Shown here piece after piece: positions 16,621 through 25,178 of a DNA stretch of 64,000 nt. The stretch is from a virus: positions 1 through 64,000 of the IMG/VR virus record IMGVR_UViG_3300050821_003948; one strand, 5' to 3'. Made by a program: the position numbers and the translations under genes. Every line of letters begins with the position of its first letter. Positions within the stretch are counted from its first letter, which is position 1. Under the pieces are notes generated by a model. That model saw nothing but the letters and a program-made list of their open reading frames with translations. It was not told the origin of the DNA and ran no database searches.

Positions 16621-18849
16621 TTACGAATTTCCCGAACCTGTAGGCGCCGGCGGATTCAACACTTGATGCACATCCAAGGCATGTTGCGCAACGTCCATAT
16701 TCGCGTCATGCACAGCCTGTTGAGAAGCCAACCCATGTTGTGCGACCCCTAATCCATGGTGCTGAGCCGCTACCTTGGCGTCATGCGCCGCGTCATCCTT
16801 GTGGATCACCATTTCCTTGGCCAGATCGACGGTCGCGATATTCTGTTCCGCCGCAAGCTGTTGGCGCTTGATATCGAGTTCTGCGGCGTCGTTCTGCGCC
16901 CCCGACACAGCCTTGGCCTGCGAAGCCTGTGCACTGATCATCTTGGCATTCGCCGCAATCATATTCGGATCGGGAGCCGGCGGCGCAGGAGCCTGCTGCG
17001 GCAGAACAATATTCGTCGGGTCCTGGCGAATCACCCCGAGAATCGTATTCAACGTCCCCCGCGCGTCCATGATCGGCGTGAAGGCTGGAACAGCAATCAA
17101 TTGAGAAAGCGCGACACCCTTCGCCACTCGATGAATATGCGATGGCGTGTTCGGATCAGACGCCGGTTCGAGATTGCAATTATTCAAAGCCTGCAAAAAC
17201 TTTTGTTCGTCCCAATATCCTTTCGGGCAAACTTTATTGGACTTCCAAAAGTCTTCCGGCTTCTCGCGGAAGAGATCAACGATCAATTCGATTTCTTCGG
17301 CTTGAGCTTGGTGCATTCCCTTGTGCGCTGCGGATTCGACCTTGGTTGCTTGTTCGATTTGGGCGAGCATCGTGCCAACCGGAACGTTCGCGACACCCTC
17401 TGCGGTCGGAATATCGCCGGCCGCCGACAGTGCCTGCGTCTGTTGCTGCACCTTGTCGATCAGCGCGAGCATTCCCGGACCTACGTCTTTGTAAGGCATC
17501 GGCGAAATGATATTCCCGATGGCTTGTCCGTTTGTATCAATCGGAACGCCAGTGCCAGGTCCCACGCGAAAGTCCGATGTATTTTGCCGACCACCGAGTT
17601 TCGCGATGAGGAACGACGGGAACGTAGCAAACATGGCCGAATCGAGTGCCAGACGCCACGCTGCGGTCAAAGCACTCGACGCATTGCCGAGGATATTCAG
17701 CAATCCCGTTCCGTAAAATCCAGGCCCTGGCACATATGGATATTTGACATACATCCGCTTGCGCTGGCAGTCGTCGTCGTCCTCTTTCCAGTCGCGACGA
17801 ATAGCTTTTATCTCGCGCGAGTCCTTGTCGATCGTCACGAGATACGGCAGCGGAATTCCTTCACCCTTGAATTTTCCCGGAGCATATTCGGGAAGATCAA
17901 GCTCGCATTGCGATTCCCAAATCGTGTAAGGCTCATCCTCGGGACGCGCTTTCTGCGGCGTCGGATCGGTGCCCTGGATGCCGGCAATCTTCGCGTCAAC
18001 AGCATTTGGTGATGGAGGTGAAGGAGTCGTGACAGGACCACGCCGATATGCCCCCATCAACTCCATGCGCTTCATCACCGATGGGCGCATGGGAATCTGG
18101 TGGGTGATTCGCGCGCACGAGCGCAGGTCTTTTGTCGTGTCGGAAACGATCAAATCTTTTTCATCGACACTTTCAGAAACCGGCCTGCGTTTCATCGGGC
18201 AGCGATAGATTTTCTTGAATCCAGAGCCGCCGAAATATGTACCCCATAACAGCATGTGCGACGTATCAGGATAATATTCGGTGGCGGTTTTGGTCAGGTA
18301 ATGATTCAGATCGCGCTCAAAAGCGTCGGCGAGATTGTCTTCGGATTGGACTGAGGCATCGTCCTTGTTCGCGACCTTCACCGGACCATCGGACGGCAAT
18401 AATTCCGCCTGTGCGTTGGCCCAGCCTTTGAGGCAGGCTTCCAGCAAGAGCGGATTGGTGACGGTGGACATACCTTCGACGGCGGACGAGGTGTCACCGA
18501 CCGTCGCACGCGGCTCTTTCAGTTCAAGGCCCAACAAGCCTAAGCCTCTGGCGCGGATTTCAAGGTGATTGCCGCGCGATCGATCATCGGCGGCGATTTG
18601 GTCGTGAAGGTCGTTGGCGATCAGAGAGAGATCGTTTGGGGCAATATCGTCGGCGAGATTACGGTAGAATTTGTCTTCGTCATCGTCGCCGGCTTTCTTC
18701 GGCCTGTGCGCGTCCAGTTGGACGACTACGCCGCCATCCGGCTGGGGCGTGGCAACAGTTCCAGTTATGGGATCGGTCGTGACCTTGCCGTCTTCGTCTT
18801 CAATAACGACTTGGATGCCTTCGAAGGGTTGCGCGGCGGGGTCAGCCAT
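16621..18849 (-). CDS. Portal protein (P22-like/podoviral)
   Basis: 742 residues from ATG 18849 (alternative ATG at 18864). Features of P22-type portals: N-terminal acidic region, DTSHMLLWGTYFGGSGFKKI near 200-220, PYVPGPGFYGTGLLNILGNA near 385-405, VPVGTMLAQIEQATKVESAA, and a long helical, Ala/Gln/His-rich C-terminal barrel region. It forms the dodecameric DNA channel at one vertex. Start overlaps the stop of a 52-residue gene (ATGGCTGA). Confidence 0.85.
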   Translation of the reverse strand: MADPAAQPFEGIQVVIEDEDGKVTTDPITGTVATPQPDGGVVVQLDAHRPKKAGDDDEDKFYRNLADDIAPNDLSLIANDLHDQIAADDRSRGNHLEIRARGLGLLGLELKEPRATVGDTSSAVEGMSTVTNPLLLEACLKGWANAQAELLPSDGPVKVANKDDASVQSEDNLADAFERDLNHYLTKTATEYYPDTSHMLLWGTYFGGSGFKKIYRCPMKRRPVSESVDEKDLIVSDTTKDLRSCARITHQIPMRPSVMKRMELMGAYRRGPVTTPSPPSPNAVDAKIAGIQGTDPTPQKARPEDEPYTIWESQCELDLPEYAPGKFKGEGIPLPYLVTIDKDSREIKAIRRDWKEDDDDCQRKRMYVKYPYVPGPGFYGTGLLNILGNASSALTAAWRLALDSAMFATFPSFLIAKLGGRQNTSDFRVGPGTGVPIDTNGQAIGNIISPMPYKDVGPGMLALIDKVQQQTQALSAAGDIPTAEGVANVPVGTMLAQIEQATKVESAAHKGMHQAQAEEIELIVDLFREKPEDFWKSNKVCPKGYWDEQKFLQALNNCNLEPASDPNTPSHIHRVAKGVALSQLIAVPAFTPIMDARGTLNTILGVIRQDPTNIVLPQQAPAPPAPDPNMIAANAKMISAQASQAKAVSGAQNDAAELDIKRQQLAAEQNIATVDLAKEMVIHKDDAAHDAKVAAQHHGLGVAQHGLASQQAVHDANMDVAQHALDVHQVLNPPAPTGSGNS

Positions 18850-19000
18850 TGGCTGCGCTTTCATAAGTCGCGCGCAGTTTCACATACTCCCAATGGCGTG
18901 CTATCCACACCTTCGCTTCGGTCTCCGACATGCCGGCGGCAGTGCATGTATCTATCCACCCAAAAAACCAAATGCGCAATTGTCGTATTGAATTATCCAT
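18842..19000 (-). CDS. 52-residue coupled small protein
   Basis: Reads IRQLRIWFFGWIDTCTAAG then SETEAKVWIARHWEYVKLRA; it fills exactly the space between the upstream gene and the portal start, overlapping the latter. Helical, tryptophan-rich. Function unknown. Confidence 0.6.
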   Translation of the reverse strand: MDNSIRQLRIWFFGWIDTCTAAGMSETEAKVWIARHWEYVKLRATYESAANG

Positions 19001-19006
19001 GCGAGG

Positions 19007-19354
19007 TCACTTCGCTTTATTCAGACAATCGGCGGCATCAGCAAATTCATTTAGTCTGCGCGCCAAAGTCCTAGCCGTATCGGCATTAATGTCACATCTT
19101 ATTTTCTGATATTCGACTTGATTTCCGGCCGCAATCATAACCACAATGTGAGGCCGAACCTTCAATCCTTGAATATTATGCGAAAATTCCTGCAATCCAA
19201 TTGACAGAGTTGGATAGTGTGATGTGTCAACACCCCCAGAACCCATCCATACAATTCGTTCTGGCATCGGGTCTTTTAAAAAGTCCCTCATGGGTCGCTG
19301 ATCGCCGGTGACCGAGTCCGGTCTATCGGTTTGCGGCAGACTCTCGTGACCCAT
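19007..19354 (-). CDS. Small phage protein with repeat-derived N-terminus
   Basis: 115 residues. Residues 1-16 (MGHESLPQTDRPDSVT) come from family B repeat B7; AAGGAC 9 nt before the ATG makes this a genuine start. The domain VVMIAAGNQVEYQKIRCDI then TARTLARRLNEFADA follows. The stop TGA lies in AGTGACC, a possible trace of another repeat end. Confidence 0.7.
   Translation of the reverse strand: MGHESLPQTDRPDSVTGDQRPMRDFLKDPMPERIVWMGSGGVDTSHYPTLSIGLQEFSHNIQGLKVRPHIVVMIAAGNQVEYQKIRCDINADTARTLARRLNEFADAADCLNKAK
19307..19352 (+). repeat. Family B repeat, copy B7 (in-frame, two genes)
   Basis: Plus strand GGTGACCGAGTCCGGTC ... CTCTCGTGACCC. On the minus strand it is read in two frames: as the C-terminal SDGSRESAANR of the upstream gene and as the N-terminal GHES ... 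PDSVT of the downstream gene. Confidence 0.85.
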
Positions 19355-19583
19355 CTGACTTGTCCTTTTTGAGAGTCCGCAAATGTTCCTTGATGTCCGC
19401 TACGGATTGACCGGAATTCACTGCACCCAGATTACCCTTCGCGTATTCTCGCAAAGCGGCGATAATCATCTGGGCATTTTGAACGAAAGGCCGCGTTTCA
19501 AGATGGCCAGTTTCTTTCCCGGCTTTCAATTCGCGTTCACACCAATCGGCCACTTCCGTCGCATAACGCCTATCTTCACTCAT
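19323..19583 (-). CDS. Small helical protein
   Basis: 86 residues: ATEVADWCERELKAGKETGH, QNAQMIIAALREYAKG, ending in repeat-derived SDGSRESAANR. Overlaps the next gene by 32 nt through repeat B7 and is coupled upstream by ATGA. Function unknown. Confidence 0.65.
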   Translation of the reverse strand: MSEDRRYATEVADWCERELKAGKETGHLETRPFVQNAQMIIAALREYAKGNLGAVNSGQSVADIKEHLRTLKKDKSDGSRESAANR

Positions 19584-19876
19584 TGCCTACCCCTGATAAT
19601 CGAAACCTGTCCCGGCTTCACCCGGCCCTCATCCACAACATTCTCCAAAATGCGTTGCTTCAAGGCATCACACCCCAGATTCAACGACCCCGCATCCGTC
19701 CCGCCAATCGTCGTCGCAAACCCCATCTTCATGCACACGACGATTCCGACCGTATAAACATTGCCTTTCTTGGCTTCCTCTAAGCACTGCGCCAACTTAT
19801 CGATGCAATCCAATTGCTGATCGGACAGCGGCGTGGGGGACAGGAGGATGGGTTTGTGGGGCGGGATGTGTTCCAT
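19580..19876 (-). CDS. Small phage protein
   Basis: 98 residues: LDCIDKLAQCLEEAKKGNVY then VGIVVCMKMGFATTIGG, LNLGCDALKQRILENV. Compact alpha/beta sequence, no recognised family. Lies directly after terminase and is coupled by ATGA to the next gene. Confidence 0.65.
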   Translation of the reverse strand: MEHIPPHKPILLSPTPLSDQQLDCIDKLAQCLEEAKKGNVYTVGIVVCMKMGFATTIGGTDAGSLNLGCDALKQRILENVVDEGRVKPGQVSIIRGRQ

Positions 19877-19897
19877 AAATTCGTCCTTACACCATTT

Positions 19898-21703
19898 TTA
19901 GACGGGATACAAAGCTTTACGCTGCGGCTTGTGCATCCCGCGCTCATATTCCTCGTGGGCAAGTTCCTCGTCGGTCATGGCTAAACCGGCGTCGCGGAAA
20001 TACTTCATGACTTGCGTCGCCGTGTCGGTCAGGTCATCGCGCGCACCCTTAGGAAAAACCTCCATTTCAGCGATCACAAGCTCCGACCATTCCCGTTCAG
20101 GAGCATAAATCAACCCCTGCGCAAATGTCGGCTGCACCGATAACGCGCGAGCGACCTTGTCACCTTTCGGCTCGCACATCTGAATTCCGAACCGCTGCAA
20201 CCCATATCGATTCGCGATTTCCTGTGCAGCAGGCCGCCCTGTCGCTTTATTTTCGATCAAGAGCAGGTCCGCCTTGTAGGTCTGACACGTATCTTGAACC
20301 CATTCCACCAAGCCCCATTTTGACTGTGTTCGCCGCTTAAACCGAGCATTACGCCGCTTAACTTCGGTTTCATCCATGCCTGGCACGATGTTCTCAGGAA
20401 GCCACCGCGCGCCATCAATCACAGCCTCAGTCTGCAATCGCTCAAACCGCGAAGCCGAAAATGCCAAATGCTTGCGCCATGCATGAATGAGCATAATGCA
20501 ATTCTTTTTGGTTTCCGGGTGTACAAAAGTCCCCCAAACCGTGAGTGCAGAGGGATCATTCTCTTCGTCTTCGGTAAAAGCACCGTCAAGTGATGCAACA
20601 ACAAGGTCGAAGATCGGAAACTTTCCGTCGTCCGGTTCCCACAGTTGCCACCACTCGCGTTTGAAAAGACCGCCGCCGCGGGGCTGCGGCGACTGAGCAT
20701 ATTGGCTGGCCCAACCATAAGGACCGATTTCCCGTTTGGTTCGCTCCATCGCGCCTTCGGCAAATCGAGCATCCCACGCCACTTCGCCATCTTCTTCGCG
20801 AGGATCAGTCCATCCGATTGTCGTTGGAATCGGCTCGCCCTGTTCATCCGTCTGCCGCGCCGAATCAAATTCCCACGGAATCATCAAATGGCAATAATCG
20901 AACTCAACACCGAGCGCGATGCCGGACACATCTGCTTCGTGAACGCGTTGCATGATGATAACCATGGCGCCGGTCGAAAGATCATTAAACCGCGAAGAAA
21001 TAGACTCACGAAACCACCGCACGGTCTCTTCCCGCACGCGTTCCGATTCCGCTTCCTGAACCGAATGCGGATCGTCAATAATGATCCGATCACCGCGCTC
21101 GCCAGTCGCCACACCACCGACAGACGACGCAAGCTTCCACCCCGTATGCGTATTAATCACCTTGATCGTCGTTTTATTGCGCAGCGTGACTTGACCGGCT
21201 TCATCGCGTTCCTCAAACACCATCGTTTCGGTTTTCACTTTCGTCTTCATCGGGCCGTAAAGCCGCTGGTAGGATTCATTCGTGATTAAGGTTCGGAATC
21301 TGTCGTTATCGCGCTCAGTGAGCGAAGCTGAATACGAAAAAGCGATGTAGCGGTAGTGGGTTTTCTTCATCGGCCCCCACTCCCACGCCGGCCAGAACAC
21401 ATCGACCAGCATCGACTTCATGAAGCCAGGCGGAACGTTCATGAGAAGGCGGGTGATTTCTCCGAAGGTCACGGCCTCCAAGTGCTCACACATGGCCCAG
21501 AGTGGCCAGCCGTCAACAAACGGCGTTTCAGGCTCCAACACCGCCCAAAAGTACCGAACGAGCGCGATTAATCCGCCTTGACGAACACCATTTTCGTCAT
21601 ACCACCCGCGTTGCGATTGTTCAGCCTTGGCTCTGCGACGTTGATATTCGGTCAGCAACTTGCCGAATTGTTCGAGCTTGGTGCGGGCGAACGGAGCGTT
21701 CAT
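19898..21703 (-). CDS. Terminase large subunit
   Basis: 601 residues from ATG 21703 (alternative GTG 21733 in repeat B8). NVPPGFMKSM (about residue 90) is the Walker A variant of large terminases, GDRIIIDDPH (about 205) the Walker B with catalytic acidic residue, SYSASLTERDND the adjacent motif, and SLDGAFTEDEENDPSALTVWG begins the RNase H-like nuclease domain; ENKATGRPAAQEIA and KGARDDLTDT carry further acidic nuclease positions. It packages DNA through the portal encoded two kilobases downstream. Confidence 0.9.
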   Translation of the reverse strand: MNAPFARTKLEQFGKLLTEYQRRRAKAEQSQRGWYDENGVRQGGLIALVRYFWAVLEPETPFVDGWPLWAMCEHLEAVTFGEITRLLMNVPPGFMKSMLVDVFWPAWEWGPMKKTHYRYIAFSYSASLTERDNDRFRTLITNESYQRLYGPMKTKVKTETMVFEERDEAGQVTLRNKTTIKVINTHTGWKLASSVGGVATGERGDRIIIDDPHSVQEAESERVREETVRWFRESISSRFNDLSTGAMVIIMQRVHEADVSGIALGVEFDYCHLMIPWEFDSARQTDEQGEPIPTTIGWTDPREEDGEVAWDARFAEGAMERTKREIGPYGWASQYAQSPQPRGGGLFKREWWQLWEPDDGKFPIFDLVVASLDGAFTEDEENDPSALTVWGTFVHPETKKNCIMLIHAWRKHLAFSASRFERLQTEAVIDGARWLPENIVPGMDETEVKRRNARFKRRTQSKWGLVEWVQDTCQTYKADLLLIENKATGRPAAQEIANRYGLQRFGIQMCEPKGDKVARALSVQPTFAQGLIYAPEREWSELVIAEMEVFPKGARDDLTDTATQVMKYFRDAGLAMTDEELAHEEYERGMHKPQRKALYPV

Positions 21704-21721
21704 TTTTGCCGCGTTGTTTGT

Positions 21722-21767
21722 TGTCTCATTCACGGCCTGCGCGTTCTAAATCTCAGCGCGGTCACCC
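21722..21767 (-). repeat. Family B repeat, copy B8 (GAATGAG subtype)
   Basis: Minus strand GGGTGACCGCGCTGAGAT ... GTGAATGAGAC. It encodes the last residues (EGDRAEI) of the 62-residue gene and ends 20 nt before the terminase ATG. Confidence 0.7.
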
Positions 21768-21934
21768 TCTCGCAGTGCCAATTCCAGAGCAGAACGAGAC
21801 ACAGCAATTTGAAGTGCTACATTCACGCAAGGGTATTGCATGTAAACAGCGCAATCATCCACATCAGATTCGTAATCCAAATCCGGCGCAGTGGAATGTC
21901 CCCACGCCCGAATATGGAATCTCTTTGAACACAT
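21746..21934 (-). CDS. 62-residue small protein
   Basis: Starts in TGATG with the end of the small terminase gene. WGHSTAPDLDYESDVDDCAV then ALQIAVSRSALELALREGD; the C-terminus comes from repeat B8. Unknown; lies between the terminase genes. Confidence 0.55.
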   Translation of the reverse strand: MCSKRFHIRAWGHSTAPDLDYESDVDDCAVYMQYPCVNVALQIAVSRSALELALREGDRAEI

Positions 21935-22698
21935 CACTGCCCACCGAGCCGATACGTCAAATCAACCTCAATTCCCAGTTCCCGCGCCTGATTCGCAAGC
22001 TGCGCCACAAGCTCCTGATCGCTCAATCGCGACAATTCGCCATCGTCACGCGTCGCTGCACCAAACCCGTAAAATTTACGCAATTCAGTGTTGGCTTGCA
22101 TTTTCGAGTAGGGCTTGGGAATAACCATCCCAGCCTCGTTAATCGAAAAACTCTCAATGGCCCGCTGCACATCTTCGGGCATTTCATTTAGCGGCTTCGG
22201 CCGCTGAACCATTTTGGTGGCCGGTTCTCCAGTTTCATTGTCGATTATTGCATTGCCCTTGCGGTCGTAGATAGGCATTTCCACCATCGTCCACATATCG
22301 GCAGCATTGGTTTCGTGGGCGAGCCAAAGAAATTCCTCGATTCGCTCGCGTTTGATTCGGAGAATTTCGTCTTCCTGCCGCGACAGAAAAGCTATCCGCT
22401 CCATCACGTCATGGCGCCGTTCCAAACGCGAGGCATTGCCGGCGGCAGCGTGATCGGATTCGGTACTGTAGCCCGCCTGCCGATAGGCGTCGGCTTTGGG
22501 TCTCAGAACAGCGCGAAGGCGGCAAAACCGCTCTTTTTTGTTATCTCGCAGTGGCTTAGAGCCTGGAACATCAAAGGACTGCGCTGGAACGAGCGAAGTT
22601 CCGAGACCAGATTGCTGCTGCGAATCGTTGACCGAATCCGGTGATTCAGTCGGAAGACCCTCTCGTGATCCAGTATGTTGCACTGCACTATCCGTCAC
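21934..22698 (-). CDS. Terminase small subunit (probable)
   Basis: 254 residues, GTG start with AGGTGA upstream. Residues 9-25 (TGSREGLPTESPDSVND) are derived from repeat B9. The DNA-binding part, DAYRQAGYSTESDHAAAGNA, SRLERRHDVMERIAFLSRQE, has the helix arrangement of Terminase_2-type small subunits. A charged middle and a C-terminal helical region (SRLSDQELVAQLANQARE) follow. Position directly upstream of the large subunit supports it. Confidence 0.75.
   Translation of the reverse strand: MTDSAVQHTGSREGLPTESPDSVNDSQQQSGLGTSLVPAQSFDVPGSKPLRDNKKERFCRLRAVLRPKADAYRQAGYSTESDHAAAGNASRLERRHDVMERIAFLSRQEDEILRIKRERIEEFLWLAHETNAADMWTMVEMPIYDRKGNAIIDNETGEPATKMVQRPKPLNEMPEDVQRAIESFSINEAGMVIPKPYSKMQANTELRKFYGFGAATRDDGELSRLSDQELVAQLANQARELGIEVDLTYRLGGQ
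22627..22672 (+). repeat. Family B repeat, copy B9 (in-frame N-terminal)
   Basis: Plus strand GTTGACCGAATCCGGTG ... CTCTCGTGATCC; read on the minus strand as TGSREG ... SPDSVN in the small terminase. Confidence 0.8.
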
Positions 22699-22732
22699 GA
22701 ATCACCTGGAATCAGTCTCGCCACAATGCGAA

Positions 22733-22764
22733 AACGGCCCCATGAGTTGCCCCATAAGGCCGTT
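22733..22764 (-). terminator. Possible intrinsic terminator before the terminase genes
   Basis: AACGGCC and GGCCGTT pair with an 18-nt loop; on the minus strand the stem is followed by TTTT. It would end transcripts from the replication block. Confidence 0.4.
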
Positions 22765-22767
22765 CCC

Positions 22768-22786
22768 TTGCAGGGGGGGGCTGCAA
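22768..22786. other. Palindrome with an oligo-G loop upstream of small terminase
   Basis: TTGCAG and CTGCAA are perfect 6-bp arms around seven G (eight G in a row in total). It is 70 bp upstream of the small terminase start, where cos/pac recognition sites often lie. Confidence 0.5.
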
Positions 22787-22831
22787 CAACACTACGAACA
22801 AACGGCCCGAGAGCCACTAAGGCCGAACCTC

Positions 22832-22860
22832 ATCATCGCGATTCCCTGCCATTCCGTCAA
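22832..22860 (-). promoter_or_regulatory. Possible promoter upstream of the terminase genes
   Basis: Minus strand TTGACG, 17-nt spacer, GATGAT. Good -35, weak -10. The remaining bases of 22699-22872 show no gene. Confidence 0.3.
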
Positions 22861-22872
22861 GAGCCCCCGTGA

Positions 22873-23073
22873 TCAATCCTCAAGCCACCACGGTTGGGCT
22901 TTGAATGACCGGCGTTTCTTGGTCTTTTTTGCGTTGCCGGACTGTAGCGCAGCCTTACGGCTGGGGCGAAGCAATCTGCGCAGGCTCCATCGGCCGTAGG
23001 ACATGCGCTTCAACGCGTCATCGCGTTCGCGTTCCTCTTCGGTGTAGGGTTGGGCTGAGAAGTATTCGGTCAT
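22873..23073 (-). CDS. Small basic protein
   Basis: 66 residues from the ATG coupled (ATGA) to the DUF1376 gene. EEERERDDALKRMSYGRWSL then RRLLRPSRKAALQSGNAKK; very basic C-terminus ending QPWWLED. May bind nucleic acid; no family. Confidence 0.6.
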   Translation of the reverse strand: MTEYFSAQPYTEEERERDDALKRMSYGRWSLRRLLRPSRKAALQSGNAKKTKKRRSFKAQPWWLED

Positions 23074-23825
23074 TTCCCGCTGTTTATCACAAGATTCGGT
23101 GGAAATGGAAGGGGAGGACCTTGCTTTCGTTCGGCCTTGCGGTTCCCGACACGCTGATCGATGACGGCTATGAGTCGGGCACCTTGGAGATTTTCGGCGC
23201 CGGCAGCATCCATAATCGTTTGCAGGTCCGATTCGTTCCCGTCGAGTGCCGCGAGCCATTTAGCGATTTGGGATCGGGCTGCAAGGCCGCGCACTCCGAC
23301 ACGCTTGATGAGAAATCCCGTACTCTGCTCGTAAAACTCATCTGCTCGCCCACCTGTAGCGGATCGGTTTGTATTAAGAGTCTTAGAATCTAGATTCTTG
23401 TTTTGATTTTGATTGGAAGCTCCAAGCATATGCTCGGTTGATGCTACGGTAATGTTCGACTCCAACGAGTCCAATGGCTTACGCGAAGTCAGAGAGGGGT
23501 CAGCTTTGCCAAACCTGTGCGCGGCAGCTTTCGCGGCCTTGGTTCGGCGTTGTTCTACGAGAAAGATCGTCATGAGAATCGTCGGACATGAGACTTTGCC
23601 GCCGATGGCGTTGAGCTTGCCCATTACCGCAGGCGCGATAATCCCCCATCTGCTGCCCGCGCGGGCATATCTGGCGAGTTTTTTCTGATCGTCCGGCAGG
23701 TAGCCGCCTGCCCGCCATAACGCCCGCTGTAGCCGCACGAATGCCCCGAGTTCCTCGTTCGTCAACTCTTCGGTGGTTGCGCTGGCGTCGTTGACGTGTT
23801 CGGGGCGATAGGGAAGGTGGCTCAT
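23070..23825 (-). CDS. DUF1376 family replication-region protein
   Basis: 251 residues from ATG 23825. HLPYRPEHVNDASATTEELT, NEELGAFVRLQRALWRAGGY, LPDDQKKLARYARAGSRWG match the DUF1376 (YdaU-like) winged-helix domain found in phage replication initiators. C-terminal half is variable with a second helical region (IAKWLAALDGNESDLQTIMD). Probably takes part in phage DNA replication (family context). Confidence 0.75.
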   Translation of the reverse strand: MSHLPYRPEHVNDASATTEELTNEELGAFVRLQRALWRAGGYLPDDQKKLARYARAGSRWGIIAPAVMGKLNAIGGKVSCPTILMTIFLVEQRRTKAAKAAAHRFGKADPSLTSRKPLDSLESNITVASTEHMLGASNQNQNKNLDSKTLNTNRSATGGRADEFYEQSTGFLIKRVGVRGLAARSQIAKWLAALDGNESDLQTIMDAAGAENLQGARLIAVIDQRVGNRKAERKQGPPLPFPPNLVINSGK

Positions 23826-23914
23826 CGCGTTTTCCAGTCGGGGACGGCTGCGTCGCCTTCCGCAATCCATTCTTCCCAAAAGTCTTTGGGGCAGGTGCCC
23901 ACTAGGTCTGTCAT
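23822..23914 (-). CDS. 30-residue micro-protein
   Basis: Overlaps its neighbours by ATGA on both sides. CPKDFWEEWIAEGDAA is a motif seen at the starts or ends of other phage proteins. Real by position and coding pattern; function unknown. Confidence 0.55.
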   Translation of the reverse strand: MTDLVGTCPKDFWEEWIAEGDAAVPDWKTR

Positions 23915-24216
23915 CTGAACCCATTCTTCCTCGGAACCGCCGTCATCGCATCCGGCGTCTGCCACCCCAACGCCGCATTAACGCACGTTGCTGCACTCGA
24001 TGACATGAAGGATTGTGTTGGTTGTGGAGGGAAATAGGCGCCGACGAGTGGGGTATCGTCGATCTTAGGGCCGAGCGTGAAGCTCTCCTGGCCGCGTTCT
24101 CTTGCCGCTAACATGGCGTGGGCGAAAGCGAGATTCATTTCGATGCATTCTCGGCGCTCGAAGAAACCGAGTGTTGAGTCTGTTGATGCTGGGTCGGTCA
24201 ATGGGTAGCGTGTCAT
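23911..24216 (-). CDS. Small phage protein
   Basis: 101 residues: LGFFERRECIEMNLAFAHAM, LAARERGQESFTLGPKID. Preceded by GGGGGAA close to the ATG, which lies just outside the left end of the family A cassette. No recognised family. Confidence 0.6.
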   Translation of the reverse strand: MTRYPLTDPASTDSTLGFFERRECIEMNLAFAHAMLAARERGQESFTLGPKIDDTPLVGAYFPPQPTQSFMSSSAATCVNAALGWQTPDAMTAVPRKNGFR

Positions 24217-24230
24217 GATTCCCCCGATGC

Positions 24231-24297
24231 TGTTTGTTTGTTAGACTGGCTACCTTGGCTGTCGATTTGCTTGTTAGGATTTTACGGCCATAGAGGT
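24231..24297 (+). repeat. Family A repeat A1, left end of the hypermodification cassette
   Basis: Plus strand: TGTTTGTTTGTTAGACTGGC, TACCTTGGC, then GGATTTTACGGCCATAGAGG. Inverted partner of A2 at 25179-25246. It begins at the next gene start region and ends 3 nt before the stop of the cargo gene. Confidence 0.85.
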
Positions 24298-24299
24298 TG

Positions 24300-25154
24300 T
24301 TAGTGTCCTCTTCCGGCGACGTAGAGCGCTCGCGGCTTTCCTTCACCGTTCTTCACGCGGAGATATTTATCGGTCTCACAGAGGATGTTCGGTACGTCGC
24401 TGAAATCCATCCGCACGCCGGTCTCGGCTTCCACTATCTTGTAAATGGCCCGCATTTCGGACAGCGCTTGCCCCTGCGTGAGCGGCCGATCGACGGGGCG
24501 CCCCTGCACGCGGTTCAGACCGCGGATAGTGCCGGGGCCAGCGGCGGCCCAAAGGGCCGCGTCGGGAGCGTCTTTCAGCAAATCGGTGAAACGCATATCG
24601 ACCACGGCCTGGTAGGCCATGAAAGGCCCCCAGCCGTTCGACCGCGTGATCCATTCGTGGGTGCCCTGCAGCGTTGATGCTTTGAAACCGCCGCGCCGTT
24701 TCCACAGGTCGCCGATGACCGTCTCTGCAATATATTTTTGTTTATCGGCTCCCTTCTGTGCGGGCGCGGAAATCATGTAAGCGCCAGTGTATACCTTCTC
24801 CCCCCGTTCCTTGCGCGCGTTCAAAACAGCGGTCATCTTCTCGCAAAAATCAAACCGCGTAGTGTCGGGCCATGCGCAGTGGTCTATTAGTTCGGTAAGC
24901 GTGTCAGGCCAGTTTATCTGCCGCGCGATGCAAAGCATGAGCCAGAGGAAAGGCGAGACAGCGAAAGCGGGACGATTGCGGATGTTGTCCCGAATCCATA
25001 CCGTGACCCGGTCATCCTCACGTCGGACGTTGCAAAAGCGGTAGGTCGCTAGGATAGCGTCGCTGGTCCAAGGCTGCGGCTTGCCTTTCTCCTTGATCAC
25101 GCGGATGCGCTCGCGCTCACGGACCCAATAGAACAGCGGTTCGTAACAAGGCAT
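24300..25154 (-). CDS. Thymidine-hypermodification family protein (5-hmdU kinase helical domain / aGPT-PPlase superfamily)
   Basis: 284 residues. YWVRERERIRVIKEKGKPQP, WTSDAILATYRFCNVRREDD then RVTVWI (residues 9-54) is the signature N-terminus of the aGPT-PPlase/HMUDK-hel superfamily described in phages that hypermodify 5-hydroxymethyluracil. Helical body with GWGPFMAYQAVVDMRFTDLL and a C-terminal CETDKYLRV. No P-loop kinase domain is fused, and no hmU synthase is in this window. It is bounded by inverted family A repeats and is followed upstream by an MT-A70 methyltransferase. Expected role: processing of modified thymidine in phage DNA (inference). Confidence 0.7.
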   Translation of the reverse strand: MPCYEPLFYWVRERERIRVIKEKGKPQPWTSDAILATYRFCNVRREDDRVTVWIRDNIRNRPAFAVSPFLWLMLCIARQINWPDTLTELIDHCAWPDTTRFDFCEKMTAVLNARKERGEKVYTGAYMISAPAQKGADKQKYIAETVIGDLWKRRGGFKASTLQGTHEWITRSNGWGPFMAYQAVVDMRFTDLLKDAPDAALWAAAGPGTIRGLNRVQGRPVDRPLTQGQALSEMRAIYKIVEAETGVRMDFSDVPNILCETDKYLRVKNGEGKPRALYVAGRGH

Positions 25155-25178
25155 CCCAGAAACTCCCCTTTCCCACCC

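Noticed and set aside
16756-18012. 418-residue plus-strand frame
   Set aside because: Shadow of the portal gene, whose motifs and length are convincing.
24231-24297. Family A repeats as simple intrinsic terminators
   Set aside because: GGTAGC/GCTAACC can form only a short bulged hairpin and no U-tract follows in either direction; inverted pairing around single genes fits cassette ends better.
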